From: JAKQLP01 sp964562165
GTDB taxonomy: Bacteria > Patescibacteriota > Dojkabacteria > B142 > OLB20
Reading direction: 5' to 3'
DNA: 15,356 nt
Assembly (NCBI GenBank): GCA_964562165.1
Contig: CAZLRZ010000019.1
Coordinates: 1 to 15,356, forward strand
The number at the start of each line of letters is the position of its first letter. Position 1 is the first letter of the stretch. Positions 1 through 7,360 of this stretch are shown here, in pieces. The notes below the pieces were generated by a model. It did no database searches. It saw only the letters and a program-made list of their open reading frames with translations, and was not told where the DNA came from. Both the position numbers and the translations under genes were made by a program.

Positions 1-14
1 AATCTAAGTAAATA

Positions 15-668
15 ATGTGCGGAAGATTTACACTCGATATTGATGAAAGATTTTATCCTCGTTTTAATTTAGATAGAGTTTTAATTGAGTTCCCATCAAG
101 TTACAATATTGCACCTGGCCAATCTAGCGTTGTGATTCTCAATAATAATGAAGACAAAAACAAGCCTGTAATTATGAAGTGGGGTCTTGCTCCAAGCGAT
201 AAGTTTCAAATTATTAACGCCAAAATCGAAACACTTGATGAAAAGTTTTTCTTCAAAAAATTAATTGATTCAAAAAGATGCATAGTCCCAGCTAGTGGAT
301 TTTATGAATGGAAGCAAATCGTAAACGATAAAAAGGAACCGATGTATATTAAACCTGAAGATGACAGCTATTTTGCTTTTGCCGGACTTTATGATGAATT
401 TATAGACCCCAAAACAAATATAAACTATTTAGGCTTTACAATAATAACCACCAAGCCCAATAAGACGATTGCCTCGATTCATGATCGTATGCCTCTAATT
501 TTAAATAAGGAACTTGAAACCCTCTGGCTTTCAAAAGATTTTGATAAAAGCATACTCGATAATTTAAAAATCTTTAGCCCAAGCGAAGAAATTACTCATT
601 ATAGGGTTTCACCGCTTGTTAATTCACCACAAAACAACTCAATAGATCTAATTAAGGAGATACACTAG
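15..668 (+). CDS. yedK: SRAP-domain abasic-site processing protein (YedK/HMCES family)
   Basis: The 217-residue product matches the whole SRAP family. These proteins bind abasic sites in single-stranded DNA and form a thiazolidine crosslink through the N-terminal cysteine, shielding the lesion. Visible family residues are Cys2 (exposed once Met1 is removed, start MCGRFT), Asn68 in INAKIET, Glu98 in FYEW and His156 in HDRMP; these correspond to the catalytic Cys, Asn, Glu and His of E. coli YedK. The YNIAPGQ and WGLAP motifs are also present. The ATG at 15 is fixed by the need for Cys2. The gene ends in TAG and overlaps the last 17 bases of the convergent PEBP gene. Only 14 bases lie upstream in the window, so its promoter cannot be seen. 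Family assignment is near certain; the symbol is by homology. Confidence 0.95.
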   Translation: MCGRFTLDIDERFYPRFNLDRVLIEFPSSYNIAPGQSSVVILNNNEDKNKPVIMKWGLAPSDKFQIINAKIETLDEKFFFKKLIDSKRCIVPASGFYEWKQIVNDKKEPMYIKPEDDSYFAFAGLYDEFIDPKTNINYLGFTIITTKPNKTIASIHDRMPLILNKELETLWLSKDFDKSILDNLKIFSPSEEITHYRVSPLVNSPQNNSIDLIKEIH

Positions 669-1236
669 GATCTGCTGTTTTACTGTAAGTTCCCATATGT
701 TTTGCATACTGAAGGACATGCCCTGAAATTTCATCTTTAATTAAAGATGAATATGCGTTTTTATCTAATTTTAAATCATAATCTAATGCATATAGATTGA
801 AAAAATATCTATGAGTTCCTGATGGAGGACATGGTCCACCATAATTATTCTTACCCCAGCTATTTTTACCGACAATAACATTATCAGGAAGGTTATTCAG
901 ATCAAGGACCTGATCAATAGGCTTAATTCCCCAAATGATCATATGATTCCAAATATCACCCGGAGCATCAGGATCTTCAACCAATAGGAGAAGACTTTTA
1001 GCTTCACTTGGTACTTCGGAAATATTGATTATCGGAGCAATGTTTTGACCCTGGCAAGTATACTTTGTGGGCATTCTTTCTCCATCAACAAAATCATCAA
1101 TAGAAATTTTCATGGCTTTTTGAACTTGATTAGAACTAAAATCATCACTTGTTTTGCCAGGCAAAATGAAAAAGACAAAACAAATGAACAAGAAAATTAA
1201 TATTAAAATTAATAAAAACTTTCTTTTTTTTGACAT
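652..1236 (-). CDS. Membrane-anchored YbhB/YbcL (PEBP) family protein
   Basis: This 194-residue protein has an N-terminal hydrophobic helix (about residues 6-26) followed by a complete phosphatidylethanolamine-binding-protein fold (about 42-190). Family signatures are the DPDAP loop (88-92), His98 in WNHM, the GPCPPSGTHRY segment (134-144) and a C-terminal His180. These residues line the anion or ligand pocket in bacterial PEBPs, whose physiological ligand is generally unknown. The helix lacks a clear cleavage site or lipobox, so I infer an externally displayed, membrane-tethered domain. The start ATG shares one base with the stop of the upstream LiaF-like gene (TAATG), implying translational coupling. 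The 3' end overlaps the SRAP gene by 17 bases. The family is clear; the role is unknown. Confidence 0.93.
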   Translation of the reverse strand: MSKKRKFLLILILIFLFICFVFFILPGKTSDDFSSNQVQKAMKISIDDFVDGERMPTKYTCQGQNIAPIINISEVPSEAKSLLLLVEDPDAPGDIWNHMIIWGIKPIDQVLDLNNLPDNVIVGKNSWGKNNYGGPCPPSGTHRYFFNLYALDYDLKLDKNAYSSLIKDEISGHVLQYAKHMGTYSKTADPSVSP

Positions 1237-1898
1237 TAGTTTTTTATTTCTACTCCACCAAATACTGCAGCACCTTTAATTAATACCTTAGGGTTAGATG
1301 CTGTACTGCTCGAAGAAAACTTGTTTGTCCAAGCGCCAAAAACACCTGTACCATTTGAGATTATATTTTGGTCCTTTCCAGTAATAACTTCGACACCACC
1401 AAAAACCGAATTGATTTCTAATTCAGCACCTTCTTTTGCGATCTTAGCATTTGTAAGGTCTATTTTAATTCCAGAAAAAACAGAATCAACCTTACCTCCT
1501 TTAAAATTAGTACTATTGACTCTTTTTTCTAAACCACTAAAAACAATTGATTCATTTAAAAGATCCTCGTTTGAAGTTGATTGTTCTTTGCCTTCTTCAT
1601 TAATGACTTTTTGTTTTTTAAAAAGGATACTAAAACCTATTGCAATTATGATCAAAGGGAATATCCATGCGCCAAAATCAATTTTTAATATACCCGAAAC
1701 AAAGCCCACTAAACCGATTGCAGAGAATAAAAATCCCCAAAATAAATTCTTTCTTGTTAATAAAATTATCCCTATCACTAACCAAAAAAGTGAAAATATA
1801 TTTCCAAAACCTATACCAAGCATCGAAAATGGGCTCTGTTGAAAAAGGATACTTAATCCAAGTAGAACTAAGAAAGATCCTGTAATAATTTTTGCCAT
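1236..1898 (-). CDS. DUF5668/LiaF-like membrane protein (short paralogue)
   Basis: The 220-residue product has about four N-terminal hydrophobic helices (roughly 4-20, 32-48, 52-70 and 76-94), a charged linker, then a beta-rich C-terminal domain (about 118-220). That domain contains repeated VFGG/VFGA turns (VFSGIK, VFGGVE, VFGAW, VFGGVE). This plan matches the LiaF-like family (DUF5668 transmembrane part plus cell wall-active antibiotic response C-terminal domain). LiaF proteins restrain envelope-stress two-component systems in Firmicutes, but no LiaR or LiaS lies nearby. The gene sits 24 bases downstream of a longer relative and is joined to the PEBP gene by a one-base stop/start overlap. 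An envelope-stress role is inferred only from family and context. Confidence 0.85.
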   Translation of the reverse strand: MAKIITGSFLVLLGLSILFQQSPFSMLGIGFGNIFSLFWLVIGIILLTRKNLFWGFLFSAIGLVGFVSGILKIDFGAWIFPLIIIAIGFSILFKKQKVINEEGKEQSTSNEDLLNESIVFSGLEKRVNSTNFKGGKVDSVFSGIKIDLTNAKIAKEGAELEINSVFGGVEVITGKDQNIISNGTGVFGAWTNKFSSSSTASNPKVLIKGAAVFGGVEIKN

Positions 1899-1922
1899 TT
1901 TTAGAAATTTAATAATAAATAA

Positions 1923-2924
1923 TTATTTGAAAATAATTTCACATTCCCCTACACCAATATCTAAGGTGATATTGATGTTCCCATGTGAACTCACAGTTTT
2001 TGAAACAAATTTTCCTTTAGCACCTAGGCCATTTACATCTCTCTCGCCCTCGATCTTTAAGCTACCTACACCTACAGTATACTCAACATTTATGCCGGCA
2101 TTTTCAGGTAACACGATCAAAGTCTTACCAGCTCCGACTTTTACATTCAATACAGAAGGCAAGGATCCTTCAGTAAAATTCATAGTTACACTGCTTGCCC
2201 CGCTTTCAAGGTTTATTTTGTTTACAGAAATATTATTTTCAAAGTTTAATGTTGCATCACTTGCCCCAACTTTCATATCAAAACTATCAAAATATATGCC
2301 GCTATTAAGATCTAGGTAATATTCCTGCTTATTATCAAAATCCATAAAATTATTTACAGGTTTATTTTCAAATTTGATATCTGTAACCTCACCTCTATTT
2401 GTTGACTCCAAAGAAAATTCTTGGTTATTATTGATAGCATTCACAGAAGCTATTATATTATCAGTTTTTATGGAATTTAATTCGAACTTACCTGCCCCTA
2501 ATACTACTTCCATATTTGCTCCCTTGAGGTTTTCATTAAAGGAAATTGGAATAGATTTATATTCTTGATTTAAATAAACATTATTTGAATCTTCCGTGAA
2601 CCCAATCCAACCCAATTTAGGTAAAATTGTATTGAACCCGCTTAATGAAGATAATCCTGTATTTACAGCTGCGTAGAATAATATAAATATGAATATTAAA
2701 AAAGTTAGTATATGCGCAATAATTTTTGATGTGTTATTAAAGCTCAAAATTAAACTTAAGCCCGCCGAAATTATAAATACAGGCCAAAACTTTAAAAGCT
2801 CGATCCAGACCGTCCAAGGGAGAATTCCCGATGTATTCAACAATAGAACAAACCCGACAACTATCAAAGATAAAGCTGAAGTAATTCTTTCGAATTGCTT
2901 ATCAGGCTCAATTTTGTTTTCCAT
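1923..2924 (-). CDS. DUF5668/LiaF-like membrane protein with toast-rack type beta domain
   Basis: The 333-residue product begins with about three membrane helices (roughly 15-32, 38-61 and 68-88), including the LLLNTSGILPW turn typical of DUF5668. A long outer domain (about 130-333) follows, built of short beta repeats such as GAGKFEL, GASDATLNF, GASSVTMNF, GAGKTLIVL and GVGSLKI. These regular G-[AV]-[SG] repeats suggest the right-handed beta fold of LiaF/toast-rack proteins. The protein ends with GVGECEIIFK. It is the first gene of a three-gene operon with the shorter paralogue and the PEBP protein. No sensor kinase or regulator is adjacent. The family call is good; the specific function (envelope sensing or scaffolding) is inferred. 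Confidence 0.83.
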   Translation of the reverse strand: MENKIEPDKQFERITSALSLIVVGFVLLLNTSGILPWTVWIELLKFWPVFIISAGLSLILSFNNTSKIIAHILTFLIFIFILFYAAVNTGLSSLSGFNTILPKLGWIGFTEDSNNVYLNQEYKSIPISFNENLKGANMEVVLGAGKFELNSIKTDNIIASVNAINNNQEFSLESTNRGEVTDIKFENKPVNNFMDFDNKQEYYLDLNSGIYFDSFDMKVGASDATLNFENNISVNKINLESGASSVTMNFTEGSLPSVLNVKVGAGKTLIVLPENAGINVEYTVGVGSLKIEGERDVNGLGAKGKFVSKTVSSHGNINITLDIGVGECEIIFK

Positions 2925-2929
2925 TTTTT

Positions 2930-2935
2930 ATTATA
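2930..2935 (-). promoter_or_regulatory. Possible -10 box for the LiaF-like operon
   Basis: The minus strand reads TATAAT here, only five bases before the ATG at 2924. A start at the usual distance would give a leaderless message. A second candidate, TATGAT, lies about ten bases further upstream and would give a short leader. No convincing -35 is visible for either. Confidence 0.3.
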
Positions 2936-2959
2936 AAAATCATACTAATTATGCTATGT

Positions 2960-2987
2960 TTTAGAAATATACGCAATAAGATATAAT
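2960..2987 (+). promoter_or_regulatory. Probable promoter of tRNA-Pro and downstream genes
   Basis: A perfect -10 TATAAT lies at 2982-2987, about 25 bases before the mature tRNA 5' end. The -35 region (TTTAGA, about 17 bases upstream) is weak. The same transcript may continue into the HAD-transporter genes, since no terminator is visible after the tRNA. Confidence 0.5.
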
Positions 2988-3011
2988 GGTCTAGTTGAAT
3001 TAACACAATTA

Positions 3012-3085
3012 CGGGATGTAGTTCAATTGGCTAGAATGTGCGCTTCGGGGGCGCAAGGTTGTGAGTTCAAGTCTCACCATCCCGA
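3012..3085 (+). tRNA. tRNA-Pro (anticodon CGG)
   Basis: The 74-base cloverleaf has a perfect seven-pair acceptor stem (CGGGATG with CATCCCG), a D arm with GTTC pairing GAAT, and an anticodon stem TGCGC/GCGCA around the loop TTCGGGG. The T arm is GTGAG/CTCAC with loop TTCAAGT, and the discriminator base is A at 3085. The anticodon CGG is at 3046-3048 and reads the proline codon CCG. The CCA end is not encoded. The next gene's ATG follows 28 bases later. Confidence 0.96.
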
Positions 3086-3113
3086 TTCTTAATTGATTCT
3101 TTTTACAATTAAT

Positions 3114-3767
3114 ATGCCATACAAAGTAATAGTTTTCGATTTTGATGATACGCTAGTTCAAACTAGAGCAATTCGATATGAAGCAGCTAAATATACTGCT
3201 AAACATTTTTATAACCTCAAGATATCAGATTCAACAATAGATAAATATTGGGGGCTTCCTTTTAGGGATCTTATAAAAGCTTTGTTCAATGATGTAGATT
3301 CTTTTGAAAATATTGCACAGCATTACAAAGAGATTATTCATCTTTTCCCTCTAAAAAAGTTTGATGATGCTGTAGCGACACTAGAAAGATTAAGCAATAA
3401 ATATATTTTAACTATGGTTAGTTCTAGTACAAAGGAATTAATTAAGCGTGGTTTTATGGATGTCGGTATCTCTTATGACATATTTGCATATATTCAAGCA
3501 TCAGAAGATTCTGATCACCACAAGCCTGACGGAAAGGTTTTCGATTCATTAAAAAACTTCCTGAATAAAAAAGGCATAAAATACTCAGAAGCGATCTATA
3601 TAGGAGATTCTTTAGATGACTATATCGCAGCAAAGAATGCTGATATCGATTTTTTGGGTGTTGCCCGGTTCGACAAAAGAGAAAAAGAATTTGAAGAGAA
3701 TAATGCAAAATATGTTAAAAATCTTAGGGAAATAACCCAATATTTAAAGACTTTAATTAATGAATAA
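3114..3767 (+). CDS. HAD-superfamily hydrolase (phosphoglycolate phosphatase-like)
   Basis: The 217-residue product (counted from the ATG at 3114) carries all four HAD motifs: motif I FDFDDT with nucleophile Asp9 and acid/base Asp11; motif II, the SSS run at 103-105; motif III Lys137 in HKPDGKVF; and motif IV GDSLDD (164-169). A helical cap between motifs I and II (about 16-85) makes it a C1-capped phosphatase resembling Gph or beta-phosphoglucomutase. The substrate cannot be read from sequence. An in-frame TTG at 3093 would add seven residues, but the ATG places the catalytic strand at the normal distance from the N terminus. The 3' end overlaps the transporter gene by 8 bases. Confidence 0.9.
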   Translation: MPYKVIVFDFDDTLVQTRAIRYEAAKYTAKHFYNLKISDSTIDKYWGLPFRDLIKALFNDVDSFENIAQHYKEIIHLFPLKKFDDAVATLERLSNKYILTMVSSSTKELIKRGFMDVGISYDIFAYIQASEDSDHHKPDGKVFDSLKNFLNKKGIKYSEAIYIGDSLDDYIAAKNADIDFLGVARFDKREKEFEENNAKYVKNLREITQYLKTLINE

Positions 3768-4635
3768 GTTTTTTAAAGATTCTCAAATTCCTCAATTAGC
3801 ACTTCTTACGAGTGGTCTAATATATGCTATTTATGGCCCTTTAACTAGGATAACCGGCAATGATTTTGGTGAGATTACACAGTCCTTTATTCGCGCAGTA
3901 ATGCGCGTACTAATAATTTTATGTGTAATTATTTTTATTAAGGATTTTAAGAGAATCCAGAAAAAAGATATACCATGGTTTTTACTTTCGGGAATTGCAG
4001 GAGCAGGTTCTACATTATTATACACATATGCTATACAAAAGATATCAATGGGTACAACGATGTTTTTGTTTTACGGAACAGGAATTATAGTTTCTTTTAT
4101 TATTGGAAAACTAATTTATAAAGAACATTTGAATACAAGGAAAATTGTTTCTTTGATCTTTTCTATCTTGGGTTTGTTAATTCTCTTTATTAGAGAAATT
4201 GATTTTAGCAACTTATTTTATTTAATACTGGCAAGTCTTTCGGGTGTTTGTTATAGCATATACTCTACTTTCTCAAAAAAAGTTAGTAATAATTATTCAA
4301 TAACACAAATTGTTCTTTCGTTTGCGATTATTGATATCTTTGTTTATGCGGGCTCGTTTTTGTTTATTTCTGAAAGTTCAAACTTTGCCTCAATAACTCC
4401 TTGGATTTCTAATTTCGTATTCGCATTACTAGTGTCCATAAATGTATTTCTAATGGTCTATGGATTTAAACATCTTGAAGCTCAAAAAGCTAGTCTTCTT
4501 TTACTTAGTGAATTACTTTTTATTATTCTTATTGGTGTAATTTTTTATTCGGAAATACCTTCTATTCAAGAGTTCTTTGGTAGTATTTTGATTTTTATTG
4601 GATTAACTTTACCCTATATAAAAAATGGGAAATAA
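3760..4635 (+). CDS. EamA/DMT-family membrane transporter
   Basis: The 291-residue product is almost entirely hydrophobic, with about ten transmembrane helices arranged as two repeats (about 8-140 and 150-287). This is the architecture of EamA proteins in the drug/metabolite transporter superfamily. Such proteins export or import amino acids, nucleotide precursors or other small metabolites; no feature here fixes the substrate. The second repeat begins with the family-typical segment LASLSGVCYSIYSTFSKK. Its ATG lies inside the end of the HAD gene (8-base overlap) and its end overlaps the DUF1653 gene by 11 bases, so these genes are probably translated together. Confidence 0.9.
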   Translation: MNKFFKDSQIPQLALLTSGLIYAIYGPLTRITGNDFGEITQSFIRAVMRVLIILCVIIFIKDFKRIQKKDIPWFLLSGIAGAGSTLLYTYAIQKISMGTTMFLFYGTGIIVSFIIGKLIYKEHLNTRKIVSLIFSILGLLILFIREIDFSNLFYLILASLSGVCYSIYSTFSKKVSNNYSITQIVLSFAIIDIFVYAGSFLFISESSNFASITPWISNFVFALLVSINVFLMVYGFKHLEAQKASLLLLSELLFIILIGVIFYSEIPSIQEFFGSILIFIGLTLPYIKNGK

Positions 4636-4864
4636 CAATTTTAAACCTGGAGTATACAAACATTTTAAAGGTGAGTTATATTATGCAATAATGCTTGCCA
4701 AAGATTCTGAGACTTTAAATGATTTCGTTGTATACATTCCTTTATATTATAAACCTGAAAGCAATACTAGGGCCTGGATAAGATCTGTTGAGGATTTTAT
4801 GGGATACAAAGTTTTCGAAGATGGAAAAAAAGTGAAAAGATTTAAATATATTTCAGAAAGATAA
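4625..4864 (+). CDS. DUF1653 family protein
   Basis: The 79-residue protein fits the short DUF1653 family along its whole length. It has a GVYKHFKG start, the YYAIMLAKDSET segment, the VVYIPLYY strand, WIRSVEDF, and a basic end KKVKRFKYI. DUF1653 proteins are small beta-rich cytosolic proteins of unknown function, often placed beside metabolic or hydrolase genes. There is no signal peptide or membrane segment. The ATG overlaps the transporter stop by 11 bases, and the next gene begins 18 bases downstream. The family is well supported; the function is unknown. Confidence 0.88.
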   Translation: MGNNNFKPGVYKHFKGELYYAIMLAKDSETLNDFVVYIPLYYKPESNTRAWIRSVEDFMGYKVFEDGKKVKRFKYISER

Positions 4865-4882
4865 TTTCTTTATAAACAAATC

Positions 4883-5425
4883 ATGAAAAACGCAATTATA
4901 TTACACGGTTCTGGAGATTCTCCTGAAAGTTTTTGGATACCATGGCTCAAAAGCGAACTTGAAAAGGATGGTTATGAAGTTTGGGCGCCTCTCCTTCCTG
5001 ATGCCGACAATCCGGATATCAATAAATGGTTGCCATTTGTTATGGAGAATGGCAAATTCAATAACAATACAATAATTATTGGCCATTCCGCCGGAGCGAC
5101 TTTAATTTTGGCCTTATTAGATAAGATTGATGTAAAGATCAAACAAGCAATTTTGGTCTCGGGTTTTGTGGATTATGGTATCTTAGATTCGATTCTCAAA
5201 GAAGATTATAACTGGGATAAAATCTCAAAAGACACTTCTGAAAAATTGATTTTCATTAATTCCGAAAACGATCCATGGGGTTGTGATGACAAGCAGGGTC
5301 GCAAGATGCTTGACTTAGCAGGCGGCATTCAAATAATTATAAAAGGTGAAGGTCATATGGGGTCTATGCGATTTAATCAATCATACAAAGAATTCCCCTT
5401 GCTAAAAAAACTAATTATAGATTAA
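4883..5425 (+). CDS. RBBP9/YdeN-like serine hydrolase (alpha/beta fold)
   Basis: The 180-residue product has the compact alpha/beta-hydrolase plan of the RBBP9/YdeN family. An N-terminal strand with ILHGSGDSPES is followed by the nucleophile elbow GHSAG with Ser69, an acid in NDPWG (Asp130) and the catalytic His158 in GEGHMG. The WAPLLPD segment (34-40) is also typical. These are small cytosolic esterase-like serine hydrolases whose natural substrates are mostly unknown. There is no signal peptide. The gene is last in the tRNA-HAD-transporter-DUF1653 group and ends 9 bases before the convergent YibE/F gene, with no strong terminator hairpin in the gap. Confidence 0.92.
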   Translation: MKNAIILHGSGDSPESFWIPWLKSELEKDGYEVWAPLLPDADNPDINKWLPFVMENGKFNNNTIIIGHSAGATLILALLDKIDVKIKQAILVSGFVDYGILDSILKEDYNWDKISKDTSEKLIFINSENDPWGCDDKQGRKMLDLAGGIQIIIKGEGHMGSMRFNQSYKEFPLLKKLIID

Positions 5426-5434
5426 ATTTTTAAA

Positions 5435-6616
5435 TTAATTTCTTTTTTGCTTTTTTACAAAATAGCAAGCTAAATATGTTGTAATTGGAACAGCTAAAAT
5501 AAGTCCTATACTACCCACAAGAGTCCTAACGATTTCAGTACTTATCATTTCATAGTTTAATATTTCATCAAATGGCCTTGGATTGTTCATAAAAAGAAGT
5601 AAAAGAGGCATTGAAGCTCCAGTATATACCAAAATCAACGTATTGATCATTGATGCTATATGATCCTTCCCAATTTTTATTGACCTGGTAAAAAGTTCTT
5701 TAAAAGACAAATCATTTTTTAAGTCATATAGTTGAAAACAAATTGACGTTTGTGAAATAGTTATATCATCCATTACACCGAGAGTGCCAATTATAATCCC
5801 CGCCAATAATAACCCCTTAAGATTATATTGAATTTCATTGGACATTTGTAAGAATATTGCTTCTTCGGATGCAGTTCCTGTTAGATGGCTAAATTCGACA
5901 AATAAACTAGCTAAAATCCCAGTTATTATCAATGATCCAAAACTTCCTATCATAGCAATTGTTGTTTTCCTATTGAATCCATGGGACAAATAAAATGTAA
6001 TGGGGATAATTATTATTGAAGCGAAAATTGCAGTTATTACTGGATCTTTACCTGATTGAATTTGAGGCAAAATGAACAAAAAAAGGATCACAAACGAAGC
6101 TACCATTGCTAAAAGGGAACTGAATCCCTTTTTCCCACCGACCAAAATTGCTAAAATAACGAATAGTATAAAAAGTACAAGTATTGCATTTGTACGAACA
6201 ATATCTGTGATATAAAAAATTTCTTCACCATTCAAATTCTTAACAAACGAAACAATTACTTCGTCTCCCTTTTTATACTGAATTAATTGAGTAGTATTCG
6301 TAGCTCCATTTTCAACAATAACTTCCTTTCCAATTTCATTTCCTTCTAACAAAGATATTTTAATCTTTTGATGAATTTGTATCTTACCCTCAATTTCTAT
6401 AGAGTCTTCATCGATAATTTCAACCACCTTAGCATTTAAGTATTCAGTTTCTTCAGGAGCTTCTAATGGAGCCTTATCTTCATTCAATATTATAGAATTA
6501 TCTAATTGATTTAACTCTAAATCTTCTATAAGAATTTCTTCCGCATAAGTTCTATTCAGAAAAAATGAAAAAATCAAAATAACAAATACTGAAAATAATT
6601 TCATCAATTTAAACAT
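5435..6616 (-). CDS. YibE/F family membrane protein
   Basis: The product has a signal-like N terminus ending near NRTYAEE. An external beta-rich region (about 30-140) comes next, then about seven transmembrane helices. The family motif GTLGVMDDITISQ lies in one of the helices (about residues 277-289), and the C terminus is basic. YibE/F-like proteins are conserved membrane proteins of unknown function in Firmicutes and others. I chose the ATG at 6616; an in-frame TTG at 6625 and another ATG at 6604 are alternatives and change only the extreme N terminus. The gene follows the peroxiredoxin by 16 bases on the same strand, so it is probably the last gene of the redox operon, though a functional link is not evident. 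Confidence 0.88.
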   Translation of the reverse strand: MFKLMKLFSVFVILIFSFFLNRTYAEEILIEDLELNQLDNSIILNEDKAPLEAPEETEYLNAKVVEIIDEDSIEIEGKIQIHQKIKISLLEGNEIGKEVIVENGATNTTQLIQYKKGDEVIVSFVKNLNGEEIFYITDIVRTNAILVLFILFVILAILVGGKKGFSSLLAMVASFVILFLFILPQIQSGKDPVITAIFASIIIIPITFYLSHGFNRKTTIAMIGSFGSLIITGILASLFVEFSHLTGTASEEAIFLQMSNEIQYNLKGLLLAGIIIGTLGVMDDITISQTSICFQLYDLKNDLSFKELFTRSIKIGKDHIASMINTLILVYTGASMPLLLLFMNNPRPFDEILNYEMISTEIVRTLVGSIGLILAVPITTYLACYFVKKQKRN

Positions 6617-6632
6617 AACCAGCAATTAAACT

Positions 6633-7343
6633 TTATTTAGATTTTTTTAATTTTTTTACAATATCCTCTTTCTTAAGTTTTTTCGTGCAAAAGAACCAAT
6701 CATAACATTTCATTTCATCTTTACTTTCCATCCTTTCTTTAGCAACACCGCATGATCCTGCAGTTGGAACAATTACATCATCTCCAGGCATCCAATCTGC
6801 AGGAGTTGCAATTGAAAATTCATCTGCAGTTTGAAGTCCCATTAAAATCCTTAATAATTCTGAAAAATTTCTACCTAAACTTAATGGATAATAAAGAATT
6901 GTTCTAATTATGCCCTTAGGATCAATAAAGAATACTGCTCGAACAGCTTTTGTATTACTTTCTCCAGGTTGAATCATCCCGTATTTTTTTGCGACATCCA
7001 TTGTAATATCTTCAATTAGTGGGAACTTAACTTCAATATTCTTCATCCCTTTATACTCAATTTTCTCTTTGATCGTTCTTAACCAAGCAATGTGGCTATA
7101 TAATCCATCAACCGATAAACCCACTAATTTACAATTAAGTTGAGAAAAATCTTTTTCTAAATTGGCAAACGTCATAAACTCTGAAGTACAAACAGGAGTG
7201 AAATCTGCTGGATGACTAAATAAAATTACCCATTTACCCTTATACTGTTCAGGAAAATTAATTTCTCCTTGTGTAGTAACTGCATGAAATGAAGGAGCCT
7301 TCTCGCCTATTCTAGGCATAGGAGTAATTGACTCGTTTTCCAT
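6633..7343 (-). CDS. Prx6-type (archaeal-like) peroxiredoxin
   Basis: The 236-residue protein is an AhpC/TSA-family peroxidase that reduces hydrogen peroxide and organic peroxides. The peroxidatic site is Cys52 in PADFTPVC. Its length and C-terminal extension match the long Prx6/archaeal thioredoxin peroxidase group, including the WMPGDDVIVP segment (184-193). Three more cysteines lie near the end: Cys198 in GSCG, and Cys213 and Cys219 spaced as C-x5-C. In the Aeropyrum enzyme a comparable C-x5-C pair holds the resolving cysteine. There is no signal peptide, so the enzyme is probably cytosolic. It sits downstream of thioredoxin and CcdA genes, which could supply reductant. Close similarity to archaeal proteins hints at transfer, but this needs a tree. 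Confidence 0.95.
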   Translation of the reverse strand: MENESITPMPRIGEKAPSFHAVTTQGEINFPEQYKGKWVILFSHPADFTPVCTSEFMTFANLEKDFSQLNCKLVGLSVDGLYSHIAWLRTIKEKIEYKGMKNIEVKFPLIEDITMDVAKKYGMIQPGESNTKAVRAVFFIDPKGIIRTILYYPLSLGRNFSELLRILMGLQTADEFSIATPADWMPGDDVIVPTAGSCGVAKERMESKDEMKCYDWFFCTKKLKKEDIVKKLKKSK

Positions 7344-7360
7344 ATTTGTTTTGTAAAAAA

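Noticed and set aside
1321..1842. A 173-codon open frame on the plus strand opposite the LiaF-like gene
   Set aside because: It lies entirely antisense to a well-supported gene, has no recognisable domain, and is rich in Pro/Lys/Phe as expected for a mirror frame of hydrophobic coding sequence.
1927..2319. A 130-codon open frame on the plus strand opposite the long LiaF-like gene
   Set aside because: It is a mirror frame of the beta-repeat region with no start signal or family similarity.
3093..3113. TTG at 3093 as the start of the HAD protein
   Set aside because: It begins 8 bases after the tRNA and adds seven residues before the catalytic strand; the ATG at 3114 gives the normal HAD N terminus.
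5426..5440. Possible bidirectional terminator between the convergent serine hydrolase and YibE/F genes
   Set aside because: Only short A/T-only inverted repeats are present; no stable stem can be argued.
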